The notes under the pieces are model-generated. The model saw only the letters and a list, made by a program, of their open reading frames with translations. It was not told the origin of the DNA and ran no database searches. From positions 1 to 63,257 of the forward strand of contig NZ_JAATVW010000024.1 in assembly GCF_011947225.1 (NCBI RefSeq): a stretch of 63,257 nt of DNA, in the 5' to 3' direction. Source of the stretch: Planosporangium flavigriseum. Lineage in GTDB: Bacteria > Actinomycetota > Actinomycetes > Mycobacteriales > Micromonosporaceae. The first letter of the stretch is position 1. Each line of letters begins with the position of its first letter. Positions 1-8,797 of this stretch are shown piece by piece. Made by a program: the position numbers and the translations under genes.

Positions 1-219
1 CGCTGGACCGACGGCCACCACATCGTGCACTGGACAGACGGCGGAACCACCAGCCTCGACAACGCCGTGCTCCTGTGCGGCTACCACCACCGGCAGGTCC
101 ACCACAGCCCCTGGCAGATCCGCATCAACCCCGCCGACGGACTCCCCGAATTCACCCCACCCACCTACATCGACCCGGAGCAAAAACCCCAACGCAACCG
201 ATACCACCGACGCCAGTGA
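1..219 (+). CDS. HNH endonuclease, C-terminal part (partial)
   Basis: The frame is open from the first base of the window, so the gene starts upstream and only its last 72 codons are visible. The segment holds an HNH-type nuclease core: His-His near the edge (GHHIVHW), then a GGTTSLDNAVLLC stretch with the central Asn, and a closing YHHRQVH. This arrangement is typical of the actinobacterial DUF222/13E12-repeat HNH proteins, whose N-terminal domain would lie outside the window. Such proteins are often present in many copies per genome and their biological role is poorly known. Nuclease activity is inferred from the motif only. Confidence 0.85.
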   Translation, partial: RWTDGHHIVHWTDGGTTSLDNAVLLCGYHHRQVHHSPWQIRINPADGLPEFTPPTYIDPEQKPQRNRYHRRQ

Positions 220-382
220 GGGCATAGCTGCTACCTGTCTGTCCGCCACTGCCGCGAGGTCAGCGGCAACTTGTGCGCCACCAGATGGCTCACGCCTACC
301 TGTCCTGTGCCGGCTTCCCACGCGTTGAGCAAGATGGGCAGTCGGTGGGAAGGCGTTCACCAGATCCGAACGGAGCGATGTC

Positions 383-874
383 GTGGCGTACCAGGTCGCG
401 GTGTGCGGTCCAAGCGACTGCACCGAAGCGGAGCGCGTAAGCGCTTACCGCGTCGGTCAGCTGATCGCCGAACGCGGCGCGGTTGTCATCTGCGGCGGCG
501 GCACCGGGGTCATGGGCGCTGCCGCCGCTGGCGCCCGTTCGCGGGGCGGTCTTGTGATCGGCATCCGCCCCAACGACAGCCGGACAGGCGCCTCCCCTGA
601 CCTGTCCGCAACGATCGTGACGAACATGGGCGAGGCCCGCAACGCGATCATCGTGTGGAGCGCCGACGCGGTGATCGTCGTCGGTGGTTCGTGGGGAACG
701 TTGAGTGAAGTCGCCCTCGCGAAGCGACGCGGCGACCTCCGGGTTGTCTCACTCTACGGTTGGCAGGTGCTTGACCAGTACGGGCAGCCGGTCCCGGGAA
801 TCGACGTCGCCGACAGCCCGGAAGCCGCCACCGCGCTGGCACTCGCGGATGACGACCCATCATGGACGGCGTGA
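383..874 (+). CDS. LOG-like / TIGR00725-type nucleotide-binding protein
   Basis: This 163-residue protein has a Rossmann-like glycine-rich loop at residues 38-45 (GGGTGVMG) and a second motif GGSWGTLSE at 101-109, the counterpart of the PGGxGTxxE signature of LOG (cytokinin phosphoribohydrolase) proteins. The second motif lacks the proline, which fits the TIGR00725 branch better than true LOG enzymes. Members were long mislabelled lysine decarboxylases. Substrate is not evident; a nucleotide or nucleotide-sugar is likely. GTG was taken as start because residues from there align with the fold. The stop codon is the first triplet of a 16-bp tandem repeat. No operon partner is evident. Confidence 0.75.
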   Translation: MAYQVAVCGPSDCTEAERVSAYRVGQLIAERGAVVICGGGTGVMGAAAAGARSRGGLVIGIRPNDSRTGASPDLSATIVTNMGEARNAIIVWSADAVIVVGGSWGTLSEVALAKRRGDLRVVSLYGWQVLDQYGQPVPGIDVADSPEAATALALADDDPSWTA

Positions 875-919
875 CAGACGAGCCGGATGACAGACGAACG
901 GGATGACAGACGACAGGCG
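872..919 (+). repeat. 16-bp tandem repeat beginning on a stop codon
   Basis: Three units of 16 bp (872-887, 888-903, 904-919) each begin TGACAGACGA. The first TGA is the stop codon of the LOG-like gene, so the repeat has duplicated the end of the gene. The third unit is diverged in its last bases. Confidence 0.8.
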
Positions 920-1070
920 GCGCCGTCGACACGATCGGGTCAGTGAGGGCCGCATGAGTCACACTTCTCGCCCGGCCGCCCGCCGGTAGCGCTGGATCAA
1001 GCCGGTTGCGGCGCGCCCTCAGCGACCGCCACCGCGGGATGGTCTGTACCCGGGGGCCTGGACGCTCCGC

Positions 1071-2261
1071 TCACGAGGGGACCTCCGCCTGTACGCGGGC
1101 CCGCTCGAGCTGTCCGGCGACGGAGTCAAGCAGCGAGTTCCACGCGTCCTCGAACTTCTGCAGGCCCTCTTCCTCCAACCGGCGCACCACGTCGTCGTAG
1201 TCGATTCCCGCCTGCCGAAGCTCACCGAGAATCGCCTCGGCTTCGTCGTATGTTCCGGCGATCGTGTCGCCGCGCACGACGCCGTGGTCGGCAACCGCAC
1301 TCAGCGTCGCCTCCGGCATGGTGTTGACCGTGCCCGGAGCAACGAGTTCGACCACGTACCGGGTGTCGTCGTACGCGGGGTCCTTGACACCAGTGGACGC
1401 CCAGAGTGGGCGCTGCGGCCTCGCTCCCCGCCTTGCAAGCTCTTGCCAGCGCGCGGAGTCGAAGACCCGTTCGTACTGCGCGTACGCCAGCCGAGCGTTC
1501 ACCAGCGCGGCCCGTCCGCGCAGCTCGGGCCGGCCGAGCTTGTCCAGCCGGGCATCTATCTCGGTGTCGACCCTGGAGACGAAGAAGGATGCGACCGATG
1601 CGATGCCGCGCAGGTCGTGGCCGTTCGCCGCCGCCCGCTCGAGGCCGGTGAGAAACGCTTCCATGACCGCCTCGTACCGCTCCAGGGAGAAGATCAACGT
1701 GACGTTGACGCTGATACCCGCCGCAAGCGTCTCAGTAATGGCCGGTAGGCCCTCCACCGTCGCGGGGATCTTGATGAACAGATTCGGCCGGTCCACCAAC
1801 CACCACAGCGCCCTGGCTTCAGCCACCGTCCGACGGCGGTCGCGCGCGATACGCGGGTCGACCTCGATCGACACGCACCCGTCCGTGCCGTCGGTGCGCT
1901 CGTAGACGTCGCGCAGCACGTCGCACGCCCATCGGACGTCGTACGTGGTTAGCGCCCGCACCGCCTCCCCGACGCCCGTCCCGCGCAGCGCGAGGTCGAG
2001 CACCTGCTCGTCGTAGTCCTCCCCCGAGCTGAGCGCGTTCTGAAAGATCGACGGGTTGGTCGTCACGCCCACGACCGAGGCGGTGCGAACCAGGTCCGCC
2101 AGATTGCCGCTGCGCAGTCGGGCTCGCGACAGGTCGTCCAGCCACACGGCCACGCCGGCCGCTGACAGCTCGGCCAGGGGTTGCGTTCTCACAGGCTGCG
2201 TCCTCACGGGCTGCGTTCTCACGGGCTGCGTCCTCACGGGCTGCGTTCTCAGGTCGGTCAC
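1071..2261 (-). CDS. tal: Transaldolase
   Basis: Cytoplasmic pentose-phosphate enzyme that moves a dihydroxyacetone unit between sedoheptulose 7-phosphate and glyceraldehyde 3-phosphate. Seen: [11 protein letters not shown] near the N-terminus, LFIKIPAT carrying the Schiff-base lysine, INVTLIFS-like (SVNVTLIFS), and a C-terminal region typical of the long actinobacterial class. Length is 396 residues from the GTG at 2261, chosen because GGAGG lies five bases upstream; an in-frame GTG at 2279 is possible but would put that GGAGG inside the gene. The N-terminus is odd: four to five copies of TQPVR encoded by a 15-bp tandem repeat precede the family-conserved part. Glucose-6-phosphate and F420 genes lie a few kilobases away. 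Confidence 0.95.
   Translation of the reverse strand: MTDLRTQPVRTQPVRTQPVRTQPVRTQPLAELSAAGVAVWLDDLSRARLRSGNLADLVRTASVVGVTTNPSIFQNALSSGEDYDEQVLDLALRGTGVGEAVRALTTYDVRWACDVLRDVYERTDGTDGCVSIEVDPRIARDRRRTVAEARALWWLVDRPNLFIKIPATVEGLPAITETLAAGISVNVTLIFSLERYEAVMEAFLTGLERAAANGHDLRGIASVASFFVSRVDTEIDARLDKLGRPELRGRAALVNARLAYAQYERVFDSARWQELARRGARPQRPLWASTGVKDPAYDDTRYVVELVAPGTVNTMPEATLSAVADHGVVRGDTIAGTYDEAEAILGELRQAGIDYDDVVRRLEEEGLQKFEDAWNSLLDSVAGQLERARVQAEVPS
2182..2251 (-). repeat. 15-bp tandem repeat in the 5' end of tal
   Basis: About 4.7 units of 15 bp, alternating between two one-base variants, encode repeated TQPVR immediately after the transaldolase start. The unit length preserves the reading frame. 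Confidence 0.85.
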
Positions 2262-2301
2262 GGGCTCCTCCAGCCGCACTTGAATGCTTTATGGTGACCG
2301 C

Positions 2302-2338
2302 CGGGTCCGAGCCTCGCGGGGGGAGAGGCTCGGACCCG
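2302..2338 (-). terminator. Stem-loop downstream of the acyl-CoA dehydrogenase
   Basis: A perfect 14-bp inverted repeat (arms 2302-2315 and 2325-2338, 9-base G-rich loop) lies 80 bp after the minus-strand dehydrogenase stop and before the tal start. There is no clear U-tract, as is common in high-GC actinomycete terminators. Confidence 0.7.
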
Positions 2339-2417
2339 ACGCAGGGGGCTCACCTGACGAACAGGTCCGACCGCCACCAGCGGTTTTGGTTCATGGCTGG
2401 CGGCCCCGGGAGCCCCA

Positions 2418-3620
2418 CTAGCGGAACGCCTGGATACCCGTCACCGCACCGCCGACGACCAGAGCGTGCACGTCCGCCGTGCCCTCGTACGTGACAACCG
2501 ATTCGAGGTTGTTCATGTGCCTGATCACCGGATACTCGAGCGAGATGCCGTTCGCCCCGAGGATCTGACGCGCGGTCCGCGCCACCTCCAGCGCCGCGTT
2601 GACGTTGCCAAGCTTGCCCATGCTGACGTGCTCGGGCCGGATCCGACCCTCATCCTTCATACGGCCAAGGTGCAGGGCCAGCAGGGTCGCGCGGTTGACC
2701 TCGAGCGCCATCATCGCCAACTTCTGCTGCTGGATCTGGAAGCCGGCGATCGGCTTGCCGAACGCGACCCGCTCCCGGCTGTAATCCAGGGCGGCTTCGA
2801 AGCACGCCCGTGCCGCCCCGATCGCCCCCCAGACGATGCCGTAGCGGGCCTCGTTCAGGCAGGAGAGCGGACCGCGCAGCGAGGTTGCCCCGGGGAGCAT
2901 CGCGGACTCCGGCAGCCGGACATCGTCGAGCAGCAGTTCAGAGGTCACCGACGCCCGCAACGAGAGCTTCTTCTTGATTTCCGGCGCGGTGAAGCCCGGA
3001 GTACCTGCGGGAACGATGAATCCGCGGACCCCCTCGTCGGTCCGGGCCCACACGACCGCGATATCGGCGATCGAGCCGTTCGTGATCCACATTTTCGCAC
3101 CACGCAGGATCCAGTCGCTGCCGTCGCGCTTCGCGTACGTCCGCATCGAGCCGGGGTCGGAGCCCGCGTCCGGCTCGGTCAGCCCGAAGCAGCCGATCGC
3201 CTCACCAGCGGCCATCCGGGGCAGCCACTCCTGCTTCTGCTCCTCCGAACCCCAGCGATGGATCGCGTACATCGCCAGCGACCCCTGGACGGAGACGAGG
3301 CTGCGGACGCCGCTGTCACCGGCCTCCAACTCCAGGCAGGCGAGGCCGTACGCGGTCGCGCTGGTCCCGGCGCAGCCATACCCCTCCAGGTGCATGCCGA
3401 GCACGCCGAGCTTGCCGAGCTCACGGGCGAGCTCACGGGGAATGCGCGCCTCCTCGAACCAGTCCCCCACGTACGGCAGGACCTTATCGCGGACGAAGGC
3501 ACGGACGGTGTCGCGGATAGCGCGTTCCTCATCGGACAGCGCATGGTCGATATCGAGGTAGTCGTACGGCCGGATGGCGGAGTCACGGGCTGCTGCGTGG
3601 GATGCCGGAGAGGCGGACAT
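2418..3620 (-). CDS. Glutaryl-CoA dehydrogenase-like acyl-CoA dehydrogenase
   Basis: FAD enzyme of 400 residues with the full acyl-CoA dehydrogenase fold. It resembles glutaryl-CoA dehydrogenase more than other family members: DSGVRSLVSVQGSL near residue 100 contains the arginine region that binds the distal carboxylate in GCDH, CFGLTEPDAGSDP follows, and the C-terminus reads TYEGTADVHALVVG with the catalytic Glu, ending AVTGIQAF, nearly as in human GCDH. The ATG at 3620 has AAGGAG a few bases upstream. It is divergent from a CoA-transferase gene across a 78-bp promoter region, which supports a shared pathway: glutaryl-CoA to crotonyl-CoA and CO2. Substrate is inferred, not shown. Confidence 0.88.
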   Translation of the reverse strand: MSASPASHAAARDSAIRPYDYLDIDHALSDEERAIRDTVRAFVRDKVLPYVGDWFEEARIPRELARELGKLGVLGMHLEGYGCAGTSATAYGLACLELEAGDSGVRSLVSVQGSLAMYAIHRWGSEEQKQEWLPRMAAGEAIGCFGLTEPDAGSDPGSMRTYAKRDGSDWILRGAKMWITNGSIADIAVVWARTDEGVRGFIVPAGTPGFTAPEIKKKLSLRASVTSELLLDDVRLPESAMLPGATSLRGPLSCLNEARYGIVWGAIGAARACFEAALDYSRERVAFGKPIAGFQIQQQKLAMMALEVNRATLLALHLGRMKDEGRIRPEHVSMGKLGNVNAALEVARTARQILGANGISLEYPVIRHMNNLESVVTYEGTADVHALVVGGAVTGIQAFR

Positions 3621-3698
3621 GCAATGGGCTCCTTGACCGGTTGCGTTCCCTGGACCTAGGGTCAGTGGAATCGTTTCATGTCGAGGGGATGAAACCAT

Positions 3699-4832
3699 AT
3701 GCCGTCCTCGCTTGACAACCTCCGGGTCCTGGACTTCTCCCGGGTCCTGGCCGGACCGTTCGCCACCATGATGCTGGCTGATCTGGGGGCGACCGTGACC
3801 AAGGTTGAGCGCCCCGGTACCGGCGACGACACCCGTTCGTGGGGGCCGCCGTACGACGAATACGGTCAGGCGACGTACTTCCAGTCGGTCAACCGCAACA
3901 AGGACAGTCTCGTACTGGACCTCGCCGACCCGGACGACCTGGCGTACGCCCAGCGGCTCGCCGCCAACGCCGATGTGGTGGTGGAGAACTTCCGCCCGGG
4001 CGTGATGGAGCGGCTGGGGCTGGGCTACGACGAACTGCGCGCAGACAACCCTGCGCTGGTCTACTGTTCGATCACCGGGTTCGGCCGTGACGCCGGCGCC
4101 GCCCTCCCCGGGTATGACCTGCTGATCCAGGCCCTTGGTGGACTGATGAGCATCACCGGCGAGCCGGACGGCGAACCGCAGAAGGTCGGAGTCGCCCTGG
4201 TCGACGTCCTCGCCGGACTGTTCTCCACTGTGGGCATCCTCGCGGCGCTGCGGCACCGCGACCGCACCGGGGCCGGCCAGCGCGTTGAGGTCAACCTGCT
4301 GTCCTCCCTACTCGCGGCGCTGGTCAATCAGGGTGCCGCGTACACGGCTGCCGGCGCGATTCCCTCGCGTATGGGTAACCAGCACCCCAGCATCGCGCCG
4401 TACGAACTGCTCCGCACCGGCGACGGTGACCTCGTGCTCGCAGTCGGCACCGACCGTCAGTTCGCCTCGCTGTGCACGGTGCTCGGCATCCCGGACCTTG
4501 CGCTGGACGAGCGGTTCTCCAGCAATCCCCGCCGGGTCGCCCACCGCACGGAACTGCGTGCCACTTTGGAGAACGCGCTGGCCACCCGGCCCGCGTCGGC
4601 GTGGGCCGCCAGCCTCACCGACGCCGGCGTCCCGGCCGGAGTGGTGAACGACCTGGCCACCGCTTTCCGCCTCGCGGCTGACCTGGGCCTGGCACCCATC
4701 GTGGACCTGCCCCGGCCCGACGGCACCACGGTCGCCCTGACCCGCAACCCCATCAGCCTGTCGGAGACGCCGCCGGTCTATCGGTCGGCTCCGCCGCGGC
4801 TCGGGCTGTACGAGATCGACACGATCTCCTAA
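3699..4832 (+). CDS. Class III (CaiB/BaiF family) CoA-transferase
   Basis: 377-residue enzyme moving CoA between carboxylic acids. Seen: N-terminal LRVLDFSRVLAGPFATMMLADLGA, VVENFRPGVMERLGLGYDEL, and ALVDVLAG whose Asp corresponds to the catalytic aspartate of the family. Context (divergent glutaryl-CoA dehydrogenase, downstream aldehyde dehydrogenases at 40-bp spacing) suggests a succinyl-CoA:glutarate-type activity, similar to human SUGCT; this is inference from neighbours. The ATG at 3699 follows GAGGGGAT. The 78-bp divergent promoter region holds GAATCGTTTC at 3668-3677, a word seen again upstream of the cupin gene. Confidence 0.9.
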   Translation: MPSSLDNLRVLDFSRVLAGPFATMMLADLGATVTKVERPGTGDDTRSWGPPYDEYGQATYFQSVNRNKDSLVLDLADPDDLAYAQRLAANADVVVENFRPGVMERLGLGYDELRADNPALVYCSITGFGRDAGAALPGYDLLIQALGGLMSITGEPDGEPQKVGVALVDVLAGLFSTVGILAALRHRDRTGAGQRVEVNLLSSLLAALVNQGAAYTAAGAIPSRMGNQHPSIAPYELLRTGDGDLVLAVGTDRQFASLCTVLGIPDLALDERFSSNPRRVAHRTELRATLENALATRPASAWAASLTDAGVPAGVVNDLATAFRLAADLGLAPIVDLPRPDGTTVALTRNPISLSETPPVYRSAPPRLGLYEIDTIS

Positions 4833-4872
4833 AGCCCCGCCCCAAACCCGACGACGAGAGCAGGTGCCCCAC

Positions 4873-6336
4873 GTGACCAGCCTGGCCCCTCCACCCACCC
4901 GCACCGACGGCAGAAGCCTCTTCATCGGCGGTTCGTGGCTCACTGCGGACGCGGTGTACGAACGTTTCAACCCGGCCGACCTAGCACAGCTCACCGGCAC
5001 CTACGCCCTGGCGACGCCGGACCACGTACGGACCGCGTACGACGCCGCAGCGGCCGCCTTCCCCGGTTGGGCGGCCACGCCGGCGCCGGAGCGGGCGAAC
5101 GTCCTGCGACGCGCCGCGGACCTGCTGGAGGCACGCGTCGACGAGGCCACCCGGCGCCTCACCGCCGACATGGGCAAGGCGCTGCGCGACGCGCGCGGCG
5201 AGGTCCTGCGCAGCTGCGCGATCCTGCGCTACTTCTCCGGTGAGCTCCTCCAGCCCAGCGGGGAGACGTACCCGAGCGCGGACCCCTCGACGACACTGCT
5301 GACGATCGAGGAGCCGCTCGGGGTGGTCTGTGCGATCACGCCCTGGAACTTCCCGTCCGCCATCCCGGTCTGGAAGCTCGCGCCAGCTATCGGCTTCGGC
5401 AACACGGTGGTCTGGAAGCCCGCCGAGGCGGCCTCCGGCAGCGCCGTCCTCCTCACCGAGGTGCTGGCCGCGGCCGGGCTGCCGGACGGCGTGCTCAACC
5501 TCGTGACCGGGAAGGGCAGCGCCCTGTCCGGGGCGCTGACCGGTGACCCGCGGCTGGCTGCCCTGACCTTCACCGGATCGGGCGGCGTCGGGACCCGGCT
5601 GCGCCAGGCCGTCGCGGACCGCAACGTCAAGGTGCAGCTCGAGCTCGGCGGCAAGAATCCGGCGGTGGTCCTGGCCGACGCCGACCTGGAGGACGCAGCC
5701 GTGCAGATCGTCCGGGGCGCCATGCTGTCGACGGGCCAGCGGTGCACCGCGACGAGCCGGGTCTACGTCGAGCGCTCGGCTGCGCCCCGCCTACGCGAGC
5801 TACTGCGCGCGCGGGTGGCCGAGCTCGTCGTCGGTGACCCGTTCGACGAGGCGACCGACGTCGGCCCGCTGGCCTCCGCCGAGCAGCGCGATACCGTCGC
5901 CTCCTACCTGAAACTCGCCCGCGACGAGCAGGTGGAGGTCGTCGTCGGTGGCTCCGTACCGGACGACGGCAGCTGCTTCGTCTCCCCTACCGTGCTGGCG
6001 GGCGTCCGCCCCGACAGCCGGCTGGTGTGCGAGGAGATCTTCGGCCCCGTCCTCGTCCTCGAGGAGGTCGACGACTTCGACGCGGCGCTGGCTGCGGCTA
6101 ACGACACAGAGTTCGGACTGTCGTCGGGGCTGTTCACCCGCGACCTCGGCAAGGCGATGGCGTTCGTACGTCGTACCCAGTCCGGGCTCGTACACGTCAA
6201 CCGGGAGACCGCCGGAGTGGAGCCACACGTCCCGTTCGGTGGTGTCAAGGGTTCCAGCAGCATGGCCCGCGAGCAGGGCAAAGCGGCCCGCCAGTTCTTC
6301 ACCACCACCAAGACGGTCTACCTGCGCACCACCTGA
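4873..6336 (+). CDS. NAD(P)-dependent aldehyde dehydrogenase, semialdehyde type
   Basis: About 487 residues of the ALDH superfamily, oxidising an aldehyde to an acid with NAD(P). Seen: TPWNFPSAIPVWKLAPAI, WKPAEAAS, FTGSGGVGT, the general base Glu in LELGGKNP and the nucleophile Cys in GQRCTATSR. The overall look is of succinate-, glutarate- or alpha-ketoglutarate-semialdehyde dehydrogenases. In this operon, glutarate semialdehyde would be a fitting substrate, feeding the CoA-transferase. Start: GTG 4873 has AGCAGG eight bases upstream; GTG 4864 in the same frame is an alternative. It lies 40 bp after the transferase stop. Confidence 0.9.
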   Translation: MTSLAPPPTRTDGRSLFIGGSWLTADAVYERFNPADLAQLTGTYALATPDHVRTAYDAAAAAFPGWAATPAPERANVLRRAADLLEARVDEATRRLTADMGKALRDARGEVLRSCAILRYFSGELLQPSGETYPSADPSTTLLTIEEPLGVVCAITPWNFPSAIPVWKLAPAIGFGNTVVWKPAEAASGSAVLLTEVLAAAGLPDGVLNLVTGKGSALSGALTGDPRLAALTFTGSGGVGTRLRQAVADRNVKVQLELGGKNPAVVLADADLEDAAVQIVRGAMLSTGQRCTATSRVYVERSAAPRLRELLRARVAELVVGDPFDEATDVGPLASAEQRDTVASYLKLARDEQVEVVVGGSVPDDGSCFVSPTVLAGVRPDSRLVCEEIFGPVLVLEEVDDFDAALAAANDTEFGLSSGLFTRDLGKAMAFVRRTQSGLVHVNRETAGVEPHVPFGGVKGSSSMAREQGKAARQFFTTTKTVYLRTT

Positions 6337-6394
6337 CGCGAACGGCACAGCGGCCACAACGGGCCGCCGGACGACCGCCGCATCCCCACGCCGG

Positions 6395-6454
6395 CTCAGC
6401 ACACGACACCTCAGCACACGACACCTCAGCACACGGCACCTCACCACTCGATAC
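6395..6454 (+). repeat. 15-bp tandem repeat in the leader of the second aldehyde dehydrogenase
   Basis: Four units of 15 bp (consensus CTCAGCACACGACAC) end 17 bases before the ATG at 6472 and directly before the ribosome site GGGAGAGAG. The fourth unit is the most diverged. Confidence 0.85.
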
Positions 6455-6471
6455 CCGGGAGAGAGCGTCAC

Positions 6472-7899
6472 ATGGACAACACGAAGAAGTTCTACATCGA
6501 CGGTGCATGGGTGGAGCCGACGACGTCGGCAACTCTCGATGTCATCAACCCCGCCACGGAGCAGCCGATCGCCGCGATCGCGCTGGGCGCCCAGGCCGAT
6601 GTCGACCGGGCGGTGGCGGCGGCACGCCGGGCGTTCGAGTCGTTCTCCCGCACTAGCGTCGACGAGCGGATCGCGCTGCTGGAGCGGATCCTCGAGGTGT
6701 ACGCCACCCGCGAGGCCGACCTCGCGGAGGCGATGACGGCGGAGATGGGCGCCCCGGCGGCGTTCTCGGCGAACGCACAGGTGCCGTGCGGCACCGGGCA
6801 GTTCGCGTTCGCGCTGGAGGCCCTCAAGAAGTTCCGGTTCGAGGAGCGGGTCGGCACGTCGACCGTCGCCCACGAGCCGATCGGGGTCTGCGGCCTGATC
6901 ACGCCGTGGAACTGGCCGATGCTGCTCATCGCGGCGAAGGTCGCCCCCGCGATCGCCGCCGGCTGCACGATGGTGCTCAAGCCGTCCGAGCTCGCGCCGC
7001 TGAACGCGCTCATCTTCGCGGAGATCATGGACGAGGCAGGCGTTCCGGCCGGCGTGTTCAACCTGGTCAACGGCGACGGCCCCACCGTCGGTGTGGCACT
7101 GTCGTCGCACCCGGACGTCGACATGGTCTCGTTCACCGGTTCCACCCGGGCCGGTATCGAGGTCGCCAAGAACGCGGCGCCCACGGTGAAGCGGGTCGCG
7201 CAGGAGCTCGGCGGCAAGTCGGCCAACATCCTGCTCGACGACGCCGACTTCGCGACCGCGATCCCCCGCGAAATGGGCTCCGTGTGCGCGAACACGGGGC
7301 AGTCCTGCAACGCCGGCGCACGGTTTCTCGTACCGGCTGATCGGCTGGAGGAGGCGGCGGCCATCGCCGCGAAGGCCGCCGAGTCGATCGTCGTAGGGCG
7401 CCCGGACGACGAGCGCACGGTGATCGGTCCGGTGGTGTCCCAGGCGCAGTACGACAAGGTGCAGCGGCTCATCCAGTCCGCCGTCGACGAGGGCGCCACC
7501 GTCGTCGCGGGCGGCACGGGCCGCCCGGAGGGGCTGGAGACCGGGTACTACGTCAAGACCACGGTCATCGCGGGGGTCACCAGCGACATGCAGATCTTCC
7601 GGGAGGAGATCTTCGGCCCGGTCATCACGATCACGCCCTACTCCGACGAGGAGGACGCGATCCGAATCGCCAACGACACCCTGTACGGCCTGTCGAACTT
7701 CGTCTCGTCGGCCTCCCACGAGCGCGCCCGCACGGTCGCCCGCCGGCTGCGCAGCGGCATGGTCCACATCAACGGCGCCGGCCTGGACTTCGCGGTGCCG
7801 TTCGGCGGCTACAAGCAGTCCGGCAACGGGCGCGAGTACGCCGAGTGGGGGCTGCGGGAGTTCCTCGAGGTGAAGTCGATCTACGGCGACAACGCCTGA
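6472..7899 (+). CDS. NAD-dependent aldehyde dehydrogenase
   Basis: 475-residue ALDH, distinct from its upstream paralogue. Seen: TPWNWPMLLIAAKVAPAIAAG, LKPSELAP, FTGSTRAG, QELGGKSAN with the catalytic Glu and GQSCNAGARF with the catalytic Cys, and EEIFGPV. The YKQSGNGREYAEWGL end is typical of the broad betaine/geranial/phenylacetaldehyde-type group, so the substrate cannot be assigned. ATG start preceded by GGGAGAGAG. It is the last gene of the plus-strand CoA-transferase operon, followed by a strong hairpin. The 136-bp gap to the upstream ALDH contains a four-unit tandem repeat. Confidence 0.9.
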   Translation: MDNTKKFYIDGAWVEPTTSATLDVINPATEQPIAAIALGAQADVDRAVAAARRAFESFSRTSVDERIALLERILEVYATREADLAEAMTAEMGAPAAFSANAQVPCGTGQFAFALEALKKFRFEERVGTSTVAHEPIGVCGLITPWNWPMLLIAAKVAPAIAAGCTMVLKPSELAPLNALIFAEIMDEAGVPAGVFNLVNGDGPTVGVALSSHPDVDMVSFTGSTRAGIEVAKNAAPTVKRVAQELGGKSANILLDDADFATAIPREMGSVCANTGQSCNAGARFLVPADRLEEAAAIAAKAAESIVVGRPDDERTVIGPVVSQAQYDKVQRLIQSAVDEGATVVAGGTGRPEGLETGYYVKTTVIAGVTSDMQIFREEIFGPVITITPYSDEEDAIRIANDTLYGLSNFVSSASHERARTVARRLRSGMVHINGAGLDFAVPFGGYKQSGNGREYAEWGLREFLEVKSIYGDNA

Positions 7900-7929
7900 T
7901 CCACAGCCGTCGGCTGATCAGCCCGGCCC

Positions 7930-7968
7930 ACGTCGAGCCCTCGCTGTCCACCGGCGAGGGCTCGACGT
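7930..7968 (+). terminator. Terminator hairpin after the aldehyde dehydrogenase operon
   Basis: Perfect 15-bp inverted repeat (7930-7944 with 7954-7968) and a 9-base loop, 30 bp after the stop codon of the second aldehyde dehydrogenase. No long U-tract follows. Confidence 0.8.
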
Positions 7969-7982
7969 TGTCCCCCGTCTCT

Positions 7983-8094
7983 GTCCAGGGAGCTCTGTCC
8001 AGGGAGCTCTGTCCAGAGAGCTCTGTCCAGAGAGCTCTGTCCAGGGAGCTCTGTCCAGGGAGCTCTGTCCAGGGAGCTCTGTCCAGGGAGTGTC
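7983..8094 (+). repeat. 14-bp repeat, eight units, multiplying the fbiD ribosome-binding site
   Basis: Eight uninterrupted 14-bp units (GTCCAGGGAGCTCT; units three and four have AGAGAG) run from 7983 to 8094 and end on the base before the GTG start of fbiD. Every unit contains a GGGAG or GAGAG ribosome-site-like core; only the last (8086-8090) is correctly spaced for the start. The AGAGCTCT parts are also palindromic. Confidence 0.95.
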
Positions 8095-8793
8095 GTGTCC
8101 TCAGTTCACGTTGACCTCGTGATCCCGGTCAAGTCCCTCGCTCGGGCCAAGTCCCGCCTGCTCGGAGCGGCGGACAGCGGTGTCGGCGACGCAGGGGCGC
8201 ACGCCACCCTGGTGCTCGCCATGGTGACCGACACCGTACGGGCGGCGCTCCACGCGGACACCGTCCGCCGGGTCGTCGTGGTCACGCCGGACCCGCTGGT
8301 CGCGCTTGCCGCCGAGCGCGAGGGGGCACGAGCGCTGTGCGACGAACCCGCCGGAGGGCTGAATGCCGCCCTCCGCTACGGGGCAAGCGTTCTGCGGGCC
8401 GACGATCCCGGCGCGGTCATCGGCGCGCTGCAGGCGGATCTCCCCGCGCTGCGCCCCACTGAACTGTCTGCCGCGATCGCGGCCGCCGCCGGGCGCCGCG
8501 CGTTCTGCCCGGACCGCCAGGGCGGCGGCACGACGCTGCTGCTCGGAGCCCGTGGCGGGACTCTCCGGCCGCACTTCGGCCCCGGATCGGCGGCCGCCCA
8601 CCTGGCGACCGGCGCCCTCCTCCTGGCCGGCCCCTGGCCCACCGTCGGCTCCGACGTGGACAGCGAGGACGACCTGCGGGACGCATACCGGCTCGGCCTG
8701 GGCGAGCACACCGCGGGGGTGCTGGCGCGCGCCCGCGGGCTCGCACCCGTCCACGGCTGGCGTGGCGGTGCGCCGGCATACGACGCTCCCTGA
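8095..8793 (+). CDS. fbiD: Phosphoenolpyruvate / 2-phospholactate guanylyltransferase (F420 synthesis)
   Basis: 232-residue CofC/FbiD protein. In mycobacteria FbiD condenses GTP with phosphoenolpyruvate to make the activated three-carbon unit later attached to FO; archaeal CofC uses 2-phospholactate. Seen: N-terminal DLVIPVKSLARAKSRL, VVVVTPDP, GLNAALRYG, ALQADLPAL with the metal-binding Asp, and late GSDVDSEDDL. The GTG start sits directly after the last of eight tandem repeats that supply its GGGAG. FO synthase lies on the opposite strand 2 kb away; genes for FbiA and FbiB are not in the window. Convergent with the acetyltransferase gene. Confidence 0.93.
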   Translation: MSSVHVDLVIPVKSLARAKSRLLGAADSGVGDAGAHATLVLAMVTDTVRAALHADTVRRVVVVTPDPLVALAAEREGARALCDEPAGGLNAALRYGASVLRADDPGAVIGALQADLPALRPTELSAAIAAAAGRRAFCPDRQGGGTTLLLGARGGTLRPHFGPGSAAAHLATGALLLAGPWPTVGSDVDSEDDLRDAYRLGLGEHTAGVLARARGLAPVHGWRGGAPAYDAP

Positions 8794-8797
8794 CGAC

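Noticed and set aside
7983-8094. Possible CRISPR array
   Set aside because: Units are directly adjacent with no spacers, and no cas genes are present. The same holds for the arrays at 45446 and 63127.
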